Of a stretch of DNA of 64,000 nt, positions 12,801-26,000 are shown in pieces. The notes under the pieces were generated by a model, which did no database searches, had not been told where the DNA came from, and worked only from the letters and a program-made list of their open reading frames with translations. The position numbers and the translations under genes are program-made. The DNA comes from Heliocidaris tuberculata (lineage: Eukaryota > Echinodermata > Echinoidea > Camarodonta > Echinometridae), in the NCBI GenBank assembly GCA_025618425.1, contig CM046844.1, positions 805,253 to 869,252 on the forward strand, given 5' to 3'. Position 1 is the first letter of the stretch, and the number at the start of each line of letters is the position of its first letter.

Positions 12801-15800
12801 ATATTACCTCCACTTTCAACCAAATTTACACTTTAATTTTCATTAAAGTCTCCTCAAAGAGCATTTTGATAATTAAACATCTATTTGTACAATAGTTAAG
12901 AGAAATTATTTTGGATTTTTTGACAATAAACTTCCATGGACTATGTGTATTATAATGTGTTTCTAAAGTAAAATTGGATTGATATAACGCAAGTGAACAT
13001 ATAAATAATGTCCTACGTATTTCTTCTGAATTGATGACTTAGTAAAAGTTGAACTAAAATGTAAAGTAAGTTACCAGAACTTTGACTATCTGAATAAATA
13101 CATGTACCTTAAAATAAACCTTGAATGGGTAATGGTTTAGCACATACAACAAATCTGGGTATGAAATAATAGTCTGCACATTTCTAATTTTCATATAAAT
13201 TTCAAACCATGCTGACAACAAAAAATACATTTTCATTTATATTAGCATTATGCTTAACATAGAACACATATCACAGTAACTCCCAACACCGGTTTTCAAT
13301 ATTACATACTTTTGTGAACGAGCATCAGTTTGGAATCAATCACATTGATAAATGTTACTTAGCAAACCATGCTGTGATATTTGAATTTCACACACCATGT
13401 ACATGTAGATTGGTCTTCAAAAAGTGTTTTATCATGTGATGCATTAGAACAATGCATACCCTGAAGATGTCATACAACATTCTTAAGGAATCTTCAAAAT
13501 TTAACATGTACACTAAACATTGTTAAGAATGGACATCTTAATCTTGCATTCCTTTATTTCACTGTTTTCTGGTTACTGATTCAGCTTCAAAAGAGACCCA
13601 TACATGATGGAACCCTATATATTCCATACAACATGAAGCCCGAAAAATCCCTAAGAAAAGGTGACAAGAATCTGAAATCTGAAAGGTAAGAGTTAGTTAG
13701 AAATGCAATATGAAAGAAAAATGTCAACTGAAGGTAAAAGAGCATTAGTGACTAACATTTCCAATTGATTGTGATCAAGGAAAAACTCCATGCTAAATAC
13801 ACACACCAATGTAAATCTTTCACAAACACATTATTATATCATTTCCTTCTAGAATTATAGTGTAGTGTGAAACATGCTATTTGAAAAATTTTGATATCAA
13901 GTTTCAAGTATCCCAACAAATACATTGCTTTTCCGAGATTTACAGTAACATAAATGCTAATAAAATATGCAGTGTTAGCCCTATATATTACTTCATATTT
14001 AATTTCTGCTTAATGAGTTTAAATGAAATCACATAATTTTAAGGATACCATACAATTCTAGCAATCAAACCAACATTATACATTATACATGTGTTATACT
14101 ATAACAATGCAATAGAAAGATATATCTACATTTCTACAATATACTAAATACTTAGAAAAAAAAAACTTTTGAGGGATATGATAAGTGTGCCTCTCTGGAA
14201 ATAGGGAGGCTTGGGTCATAAATGAGGAAATAAAAGATAATTATCTTTCTCTTTCTACAGATACCCCTCTATATTCCTTAATAATCATAGTCTACTCAGT
14301 TTTCTGCAAAGTAAACTTCAGAGTTCTGTTTCTGAACAGACATTTCCATGTGCATGTGCCCGATTACAAAAAATAATAATAGCTATGCTCGTTTCCCTCA
14401 ACTTTCTCCCATAAACATATAAAGATTAAAATGCTACCTACAACATCAACAAATAAAGTATTTCTCTCATTATGGAATGAAATATTCACAAACGAAATGC
14501 AACGAGATGTTGCCTCTTCTTTTTTTTCTTTTTTTTACACATGTTTTCAAATATGTTTTGCTTAGTTATTCACCAATCCTCTCCTTTCATCTTTTAGGAA
14601 CATTCTTGTCCACTATATAGTGCTCTTGCAAGAAATAAAAAATTGAGATTCACTCTTTTTCATATGCAACATATGAAAATCTGTACATAATATAAAGACA
14701 AGCATGATACATGTATTTTCCAAGCACAAAAAAGACAGTGTTTTTCTCTTTTTTTGTAATAAAGAGTTTGCTAAAGTGATTCAGAAAATTACCAGTGAAA
14801 ATCAACATGTGCCATGCACACATGCCTCTGTATAAAGAAAAAGTAACTGGGGAACCTCTCCATAATTACATTGCTATTCAAATTATATCTTGTTGAACAG
14901 GTGTATATCCATGTATGATACACATGCAAGTGGAAGCACAATCAAAGTCTAATGACATGCAGAAGAACCAAAGATACAAGAACTAATAAAAGGGACACAT
15001 ATAAAGGGGCTTTGATGTATGAGAGAAAGGCATAGTGCATGACTGAAAATAAGCAAACAAGTACAACCCCTCTTTAAAGAACACATGAAACTTCAAAAGC
15101 TTTGAAATGATTCATGTAGAATTCATCATTACAAACATTTTTAGCTCTCAAATGCGGAGTCACTACATAAAGCTCATTCCTCTACTCAGTCATACACTTT
15201 GCCCTTCTCTGCATCTGATACAAATAAAGTTTACTCTTATGGAATCGATTCACAGCATTAAGAACAAATAAAGGCCTGAAAATGCTAGTACACACTACCA
15301 ATGTTAACAAAAATGTCATATATTGAGTCACATGCTTTGTTCAGTGTCATAAGGGTACTGTTGCAACATGAGAAATGGGTGCCAGAAGGCCTAAAAATGT
15401 TTTGAAACAGGTTGTTCTGTATTACAGTATAAATGATGCCTGATTACTACATAATGAGTGTACACAGAAACATCCCCAAGATGCTACACACCAAAATTTG
15501 TTGTAAATTATGTACATACAGATGATTCAGAATGGGGAGGGGTGGTGCAGTTAGGTATAATGACATTGGGGGGGGGGGGGGGGGGGGAGGTGAAGAAGGT
15601 AAGAGGTGGTCTCCCAGTGACTGGTCTCTAACAAAGATCATGCCAATGGACTGACTGATAGACAGACAAGCACTCTCTCTCTCTCTCTCTCTCTCTCATC
15701 ACTAATTCCTGTCCTGGAGAGCTTTGAATAGTTCTTGATTCAGCATTTTCTGTTTGTTAACCGATGCTGTTGACTGAACTGACCTGTAGTACATAAAAAA

Positions 15801-18800
15801 GACAACAGTCAAGGAAAAGTTATTGTGTCGGTCAATACTACTGTAGCCAGCTGAAATATTCCACAAGTATGTTATATTAAAGGGTTAGTCTCAGCTATGT
15901 CCCATATGTTACCCAAAATTATGCAATTTTTTTATGGAAGTGTAAACACAAATTGATATAAAAATACCATTTTACTTGATATTTTTTCTGATCTAAGCTC
16001 CAGTAAGGCTTGATGCAGTCATCAGATATACTGACATATCAGATGTGGTTGGTAACGTATGGGACAAAATAGCTTGGACTTACCCCGAAACAAAACAGGA
16101 CAATGTATTTTGGGTTTAGGGTTTGGAAATTTACAAGATTGTTCAAAAGCGTTATTCCCACAGTATCTATAATAGTGTTAAGTAAGTCCATACACCAATT
16201 GTATTCCATCCTGGCCTCCACTCCTGAAATCTACCCTTTAACAAAGTCCACAGGTAAGAGGAAAGTAATATCAGCATATTGCTTACAGCAACTACCACAT
16301 GAGTATTTTCTCCAATGCTTCTGGGAGGGGGGGGGGGGAGAATCCTGAGTTCACAATAAATCATTTTACACATCCTTCTGTTCAAGATAAGAGCAATCCT
16401 TTGAAAGGTCATATGCCAAATCAGATCAATTACCATTTATTATGGTTTTGATCTACCTAACATAAAAAGCAGGGCATCACTTTTTATTATATGACAATTT
16501 ATGGGTATCATTTTTGAGCAAAATATCTAAGTTGACTTACCTTAAACTATTGACAATATCCTTTGTCTTTCCAAAGTAGATCTGGTTCAGTGTGTTCCTA
16601 ATCTTGTTCTCCATGTCCTAAAGATAAGGAAAGGAGAAAAGAGAGAGAAAGAAAGTAAGGACAGAATAATGACATTGTTGCCTTAGCAGACTCAAAGACA
16701 GAGATGTTTTTTTAAGGGAATACATCCATTTTCCTCTTTCTATGCTGGCATCCCTAATATTCTTCATTCGTCACTACACTTTTCCCATAAAAATTTTTGT
16801 TAAAAAAAAAATTGAAACTGCCAATTTACATTGAAAAAATGTAATTTCTCCTGTTTCATTTCAAACTATGACATCATTTGCATCCCCTGAATGGAGAGAA
16901 GCAATGTAGACAGAATGAATTGCTTAGGGACATAATTGCTGTGCTCAAGACTCAAACTCATGACCTCTCCATCCTCTATTAGCTAGGTATTAATCTGCAT
17001 TTGCCACACTCAACCCAGGTGAGGTGAATGGTTACCTAGTAAGATCATTCCTTGCAATGCATTATAATATATGTGCTGATAGAGGGAGCCGGAACTAAAG
17101 CTGAGGTAATAATAATTTCCAAACCTTTGTGGAAGTGCATAGGGACATTATATCATAATGTGATATGCGCCATACGATAATGGAATGTGTTCTGAATATG
17201 AAAATCGATCGTTTTGCGTGTAGATGTTTTGATGGATGACATCAGAGATTGGGATGCTGCAAATAACGTCAAAGCTCTGCAGGTAATTAAATGCCTGACT
17301 TAACATGTTTTTCATGATTTATATTGTTGGATAGGAATATCATTCCACAATTGTTGCAAGCCAACAAATAGTATTACTATTACATACCTCTACCATGGTG
17401 CCAATGTTGGCTATGTGTGATTGACTGTTACTGATGGCCATGTCACTCTCCACCTGTCTTGTAAGACTACCACCAAGGTTCACAGTTCCTGAACCACTCT
17501 TAGTAGTCTGTCATCAAACAAAAAATAACAATACTTATTAAAATCCACAAGAAAAAATGAATATGACAAAACTGCTGTCCCTGCCTCTTTTTAATAAATA
17601 CCAATAAAATACAATACGAATGTGATAAAATGCTTCTAAAGGCCAGCTCATACTAAGCATCATTATTCATAATTATTAACAAATATCATAATGATTCTTA
17701 TGTAGTACATAATCCAACTTTCCCAATAATTGCTAGGTTGTTTCTTTTATGATTCAATAGTATCACCAGGGGCCTGTAACATAAAGAGATAAATCAATAT
17801 TATTATTGATATCAATCGTAAGTCTATGGCAAACCATGTACTGAAGAGTTACAATTGATTGTAAGATTGATTGTATCTCTTTATATTACAGGCCCCAGAT
17901 CTTTAACTCTTATTTGCAATGGATTGAAACCCTGGACTGCCATATTGTTTGGAGTATATTATACATGAACAATGTACGTGTGCCAATAGTTGACTATGGC
18001 TTGCCTCTGTTTGCTCCATTGGTTGACTAAAGTCAGTCAAGGGTTAAAGGTAATCAGATATTTTCATTCATCAACAAGTTTTTTTGGTTATGCTTACCTG
18101 AAGCCACAGCATGACTGTTGATGTCAGCTTGTAGTGTGCATTCCTGCCTTGAGACTTCTCCTGTATTAATAATGAGCTGTGTTAGATCACCACTTCAAAA
18201 ACTCACTCTTCAAATTGGTAACAGTGGGTAGGCATTTTTTAAACCAATCATACAGGCATCTTTCTAAAAAAATAATGCCTACCATTTCAATGTGTGGGCC
18301 AAGGAACATCTTGTGAAGAAATGATTTACAAAGTTGAAATGAACTTACAAGAAAGGTAAAAAAGAAGAGTAATTGAAAGAGGTAGTAAAAGAAGATAAAG
18401 CAGTAGACAAAAGGGGAAAGAGAGTTCTAAGTAGAAAAGGGGAAAGAGAGTTCTAAGTAGAAAAGGAAAATAATAGCAAGCAAGTAGTTTTAGAATGGAG
18501 AAGTTAGGAAGAGAAAGAAAAAGGCAGTAGACATCTGAAGAACAAAAGGGAGTGGAAGTACGAGGGAAAATAGGAAAACTAAAAGCAATAACAACAACAA
18601 AAATAATGGAAATGGAAAGAGAATTATTGAGTCAGCAAAGTAAGCATAAAAACAGGACAGCTTCAAGAAAAAAAAAATAATGAAGTAGCCGCAGAGTAAT
18701 GAATAGAGGCAAGTTTTGTTACCTGTACTTCAACAACATGAATAGAATCCCAGCATCCTTTGATCTTCTTGGAGCCATCTCCAGCCTTCTTGATTAGGAT

Positions 18801-19962
18801 AACACCAGCAAAACCTTGAGTTAGATCCCACAAGTATACTGATGATACACCACCCTCAAAGTACCTAGAATTAAAAACCGGAAAGAGAAAATTTAAGTTT
18901 GATGACCCTGGTGAAACCAAAAGCTAGATTCCTAGAGGAATTATACCATCAAAGTACCTAGAATTCAAAACAAGAGAAATAGAAATGTGGACACACCCAA
19001 TCATTTTCAGACACATCTTCCCTCTTCTCTTTCTTCCACAACATGTACTCCCAGTGCAAAAAAAATGTGTTAACAAAACTAGCTAAATCATGTTAATGAC
19101 CAATCAAAATCCAAAAAATGTAATCAATAAAACAAGTGAATGAGTAAATTACGCAATGCGTAATAAATGTCCCCGCCGGAAGTGCAGATCTGTGGAAATT
19201 AACTAGCCTGAACCTTAAAACTTCAGTGAAAAACTTTAGTGAATAAAATAATAATGTCACTGCATGCAAAAGAAGAGAATACCAACAATGCATGTATACA
19301 ACTGAAATATAAAACAAGAAGACATTATGAACCTTCAGCTATTTTGAATAAATTTGCATAAATTTGCATGAATAATGAATTTCAAAATTCTGTGTAGAAG
19401 TTTGGAAGCCCCCACCCAGCCGTATCAGATAAAACAATCGGAATAAAAATCCGATGTGAAATAGAGGAGAAGTAGCATTTTTCGTCAATTTTGAATAAAT
19501 TTGCATAAATTTGCATAATTAATGAATTTCAAAATTCTGTGTAGAAGTTTGGAAGCCCCCAACCAGCCCTATCAGATAAAACAATCGGAATCAAAATCCG
19601 ATGTGAAATAGAGGAGAAGTAGCATTTTTCGTCAATTTTGAATAAATTTGCATAAATTTGCAGAATTAATGAATTTCAAAATTCTGTGTAGAAGTTTGGA
19701 AGCCCCCACCCAGCCCTATCAGATAAAACAATCGGAATCAAAATCCGATGTGAAATAGAGGAGAAGTAGCATTTTTCGTCGATTTTGAATAAACTTGCAT
19801 AAATTTGCATAATTAATGAATTTCAAAATTCTGTGTAGAAGTTTGGAAGCCCCCACCCAGCCCTATCAGATAAAACAATCGGAATCAAAATCGGCCAAGA
19901 AATGACGGAGAAGTAGCATTTTCTAACATTTGAGCACACACGGACAGACGGACGGACGGACA

Positions 19963-20055
<93 letters not shown>

Positions 20056-23000
20056 GCACACACGTACGGAGCCCGTTTCATAGTCCCCTCGCGAACTTCG
20101 TTCGGCGGGGACAAAAATATCTAGACCCACACTCAGACTCTCAGAGTCAACTTCAGTTGCACTGTTTTATGTGAATGTGTCTGTTAACATTCAGAGTATA
20201 ATTTTTCAAGGAAGTACCATAACATTTTTAAAGCTTATATTTTGAATATAAACCAGCATGGATGGAACCTCCAACATACAAAGCAAAACAAATGTTGATC
20301 CCCTTTATTACATGTAAGCAAACTTAACAGTTCAGGTAGGTAATCTTGGTGTGTACACAAAGCTGTCCAGCTCTTATTCCAGTCTTATCAATATTAATGA
20401 TTTTGTTTATCTACCCCAGCAATCCTGCATCAAAAGTAATATTTACAAATTTACAACAACAACAAAATACCCAGAATATTTATCAAATACAGATACTATA
20501 TCAAGTCACTTGGGTGTACGAACTGACTAAAAATAACCACAGATAACTGCTCATTATAATTGTCAACAACACAAGAATTTCAAATAGGAACTGCAAAGAA
20601 TCTACAATGCATTCTATTCTCCCTAACAACCATAGTAACCAGTAGATCTTGGATCTTAGGCAAACAAATACAGTTCAGTTCAGCCTATAATTTTAAGTTG
20701 CCAGCTTCCAAGCTGCCTACATTTATGTCTTGTGTACATGTAATTCCCAGCAAAAAGTTTAATTTTAATGGAGCTGTGGGACAGGACAATCTTTTCAAAA
20801 CTATATTACATGAATTTCAGATATCTTTTTGCATTACAGGTAACTCAAACATATCTAGTGTATGTCATCCACAATCTTAATGACAATCAGATAGCTGTAT
20901 TTCCATTGCAACACTTTCATATACTACAATTTATACAGAAAGGAAATTAATACAAGACATACATGTAACATTCAAAATATTCCAAATATAGGACAGACAA
21001 GGTAATACACAACCAAAACTGTTGAAAATGAAAGCAAAACTAATTAATAGGTATTGATTCCCTAATTCTCACATCTATTTGTGTAATAATCTTTTAAAGA
21101 TAAAGTTGAGTGCTAGTCATGCGAAAGAAAATAGTACATAAGAATTGAAATACATTTGTTGTAACAGTAAGGTTTTGGAATCTCCAAAATTAGAAGAAAT
21201 TGGCTAAATCCTGCTGAGAGTCACATGCACTGCACACAGAAATTTGTATATAGGACTACACACATGTGACATGAAACTTTGGTCCGAACATGTCAGGCGT
21301 TTCTTGCCATATTTTGAATATGAGGACACTTGAACAGGAATCATTTTCAGGGGACATTTCTTCTATGATGATCTTCCAAACTGACATAAAGAGAACGAGA
21401 ATGCTTACAAATTATTTTTCACCTTTCCCAGAACTCAACCTTCTCTTTAAATTAATGATTTAAAAAAAATGCTCATGGCAGCCGCAACTCTATATTTCAA
21501 ACAAATTTACAACATGAGATTAAGACAGAGTATACCAAATATCAAGTCAAAAGGTAATTAAAACAATATAATTCATAATACCTGCTAAATACACTATTTT
21601 AAAGACAGTATAAACAATCAAAGTTGATACAAAAAAAAAAATTGTTAAAAGTCAAATGAAAATATATTACTGAATGGTATAGATAGCCAAATTCTCACAT
21701 TGATTAATGGTTGTATGACACATAATCTGGAACACTATTTATCAAATTCTTAAAATTTCATGATGGCCCCCTTCAAGATCTCAGCCAATGAGTGACCAAT
21801 AGCCACTAAATTACACACCTTCAAATTGCATAAAGAACAAGACTGCATAGTCAATCTTGCTGAAAATGTTGGAAAAAGGCAACTATAATGGACAACTTAC
21901 AATTCTCTGTACTGATCAAAGGCCAAGTTTGCTTCTATTTCCAACTTTCTGACCTTGTCTGATGGAACAGCTCCATTCTCAAGAGGAGGATCATATTTGT
22001 TACTCCAAGGAGACCTGAGGGAAACATGAACAATGAAATCAGTTCAGCACAGAATATCTTAGCAATTATTTATTTACAGTTTTATTTAAGCAGGACTGTC
22101 TCTTCAGTTTACAAACTACTATCACTGAGGGCCCTGCATAATAAAAACAATACATACATCTATAACATAATGTAACATAGAAATATTCACAGACTTACAT
22201 GTATTTGTATAAATTGAATACAATATAAAATAAGAGACATGGATCATGAATACAAATTTACGAACTAGCATGGTATCGCAAGAACATCCAGTGATCAAAT
22301 TGTTCACGTTTCAAGTGATGGTTCATGCTTCAAGCCACAGACAACTGAGGACTCATGGGGAAATGGAATCGTACAGAATTTTACAACAGGCTCATTAACT
22401 TGTACATGAGATATAGTGTTAATGAGGATAACAGCTGCAATTTCAGAAATTGACCTTTATGACCTTTGACCTTTGAACTACGTGCCCCAAAATCTAATTA
22501 GATCGTCTTCCTATGGTGATACAATGTATATACTAGCACCAAGTTTGAAGTTCATACCTCAAATGGTTCTTTTATCGCGAGAACGAGGCTAACACCTGAA
22601 ATTCATAAACTGACCTCTGTCGCCTTTGATCTTTGACCTATGTACCCAAAAATCTAATCAGATCGTCTTCCTATGGTGATACATACAAGCACCAAGTTTG
22701 AAGTTCATACCTCAAATGGTTCTTGAGTCATCGCAAGAAAGATGCTAACACCAGAAATTTCAGATGTTGACCTCTGTGACCTTTGAACTATGTGCCCCAA
22801 AATCAAATCAGATGGTCTTCCTATGGTGATACATACTAGCACCAAATTTGAAGTTCATACCTTCTGTGGTTCTTGAGTTATCAAGAACAAGAAAGCAGGA
22901 CAGACGGACAACCCCAAAACATAATGCTTCTGGCCCCACCATTCAGTGGGCAGAGGCATAAAAAGACTATATTCACAGAAAATTTCATGCGGAATAAAAT

Positions 23001-26000
23001 CTTGGTCCCTTTAAGTTTTTCCTATGGCATGAAGAATGGATTGTGTTACCTGTAAGAGTCTGCATCTCTGTTATATTCACACAATAAATAGTCCTTTCCT
23101 TCTTCTCTGTCTCTGGCGATCTTCAAGGGTTGATCAACGGATGAAAGCAAGTCCTCACATAATTTTGGTACCTGAGCATTCAAACAAGAAAACAACCATT
23201 ATAACTAGGAATATTTCTGTATACATATTGTACACCATGAATACCATGTATGGTTGAGCACTGAGAAATACTCATTGTCCTTTTCAATATTGTAAGTGAA
23301 GCTTCAACGACAAAAACAGCATTAATAAAAAAAATATGATTTTCACTGAATGAAAAAAGAAAAACATTTTTAAGGATGATAAAAATGAATGCACAAGGCC
23401 AAGGCTTTCAATCGAAACTTTGAACAAAGGTATACAGGGGAAACTTGACATAACGAGGCCGTCGAGACCTAAGGATTTTCCTTGTTGTAGCCATTATATC
23501 GTTATATTAGAACATACATAAAAATGAATATCTGGGATTAGATTCTAATGTACACTAATACTGAATGTACATGTACCTCGTTCTCCCGTCGCTTATATAC
23601 TCATTTGAAAGCTATGAAGGCATTAATAATATGCTAATTCTCAATCTGAATTAGCTAATAAAATATCGGATCATGTCAGAAAATGTGTGAAAAGCATTAT
23701 TTTCAGACGCTAAGTTACCGACTAAGAGTTAAGTCCATCACACTTCTGCATTGAATATCGGGACTGCGCGTGTACTGTCAGCATAGCGCATACTCATGCT
23801 ATGGAAAAAATGTCTCATTCATACTTCCGGGGCCAGTCTCCCTGCGCTGTCATATGAATAAAAAGATGCATCCCACTTCGCATCGCATCGACTGAGGCCG
23901 TCCAAATGCCTCAATATCTCTTACTACAATATGTTTGTGTATGTGCAGATTCTTCAGTTGAATGATTTTTGTCCATTTGAGCCGCAGTGAAATTTGCTTG
24001 CTCGTTATAACAGGAATGATTAGCAATCTTTTTCTTTGTTTTAGAGGCACGAGATTTAGCTTGTTATAGCCAATATCTCGTTATAGCCGACCTCGCTATA
24101 AAGATTCGTGCCGCCATAGAATTACACGCAAGTAAATTTGGGACTGTGACAATATTCTTGTTATAACCAACCTTGTTATGTGGAGTTTCCCCTGTACAAG
24201 CATGTTCAATTTAGACATACTGTATAAAAAATAACAGTATACATGTATATGGAGGTGTCAGCTTGTATTTAACTACAGTACATACGTAGGTATGCAAATC
24301 TGAGGTTATTAGTTTTATGTAAGAACATTATCTTGTCTTATTTCCTTGTATACGTTCTGATGTAAATGCATGTGTACCTTAATACCTTTAAGCCTACAAT
24401 ATACAATATACATACAAACAAACAAGTACACCCATCAAAACTAAACACACATTTTAGTACCATATATGGTTAGAAATCTGCTTCACTGCACATAAACTGC
24501 TTATGCATATAATTAGGTCTAAAAGAGATACAATGTCTTTACACATCAATAGAACTTCATAACATAATCATCAAAAATCACTGGCTTAGTTTTGGGATAT
24601 ACTATCCAGGTGTATCATTAAGAGCAAGTAAACTGGTCTTTTAAAGCAAAAACTATCTAGTGCTTTAGCTATTTAAAAAAGGGCAAATTTCCAATAAATG
24701 CAATCTTGAGTTCTACTATATGTGTAGGGAGTGAAAGGAAATAAAAATTCATCATAATCACAAAAAAAATTACCCTGAATGTTTGAGACCAAAATAAAAG
24801 AAATCTGCTAAACAAAATGTGCGATACATGTACATGTATGTATGTCTATATGTAGCTGAATAAAGAGCAAGACAAGACAAGACAAGGAAATCGAGCTACC
24901 GTAGTCATCCTAACCCCACACATGTGGTCTCCTCCAAAGATGTATTTCTATCAGGTTTCCATTGATCCATGTACATTTGGCTGGTCCATGATTAATCTAC
25001 TGCCAGACATATCATTGAGATTTAACCCCTTGCCTGCTGGAAATGAGTCTAAGACCCCTGTTACATCAGAATCCTAAGGAGTCTGTAGGTTTGAAATCTG
25101 GTGTAAACACACAAAACCTACTCGAGACCACTTCTGAGCAAACCAGTCTCGGACTACCTAGCGATGTGGTCCGAGACTGGTTCGGGGACGCCACGAGACT
25201 CCTTAAGATCCGGTGTAAACGCTAACCTACCCGAGACCGGTTTGCGTGCTGCTAGCACATGTCCTTAAACAGAAAGTCTCACTCGAAACCTGTCTCGGGT
25301 AGCTTCGCGTAAGTCGGTGCAAATGTACAAAAAGCACTCTCAGGGCGCCCCGAGACTCCTTACAATTTCGGTTTAACAGGGATCCAAAATTTGGGTCAGC
25401 TTTATGGAAACCAGTCTCAGGGCGCCCCGAGACTGGTCTCGGGTAGGTATTTTGGTTTAATAGGGGGGTAATTCCAGCGTGACAGACGGGACATCCAACC
25501 CTCACATTTTTATGTTTTTACTTGATATTTCATATTTCATTTAAAAGTGATGCTTAATTTGATGTAGAGATGTGATCTATAGGGTTTGGTCAACAAAATG
25601 GGGGGAAATTTTTTTTTCAAGCCCCGCCCACAAATTGTGGGTGGGGCTTCAAGTTCAGCGTGACAGACGGGACATGAATTTACCAAGCCATTTCTGCTTC
25701 GATACTTTTCGACTAAGCTCTCCTCACTGGAAAATCTTGAAACAAAATATGTGTATTCATGTTATCACTTGTTAGTACCTTTTTGAAACCTGCTAGTATA
25801 CATTTGAAATTTCATCTTACTTTTGGAGGAAAATGCCAAAAAGTGAGCGTGACAGACGGGACAATAAAAACGTGACAGACGGGACACATTGAGATTGTAC
25901 ACAAAATAGAATTTTTAAAGACAATCAAATTTCCAGCATTAAATACCTTATTCTCATGTTCTAAAGGGGTTAAAGGGTCATCTTTAATATCATGAAACAT

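Noticed and set aside
19823..20130. Val-Cys and Thr-His repeat proteins
   Set aside because: Translations of the CA/TG microsatellite inside a mobile element.
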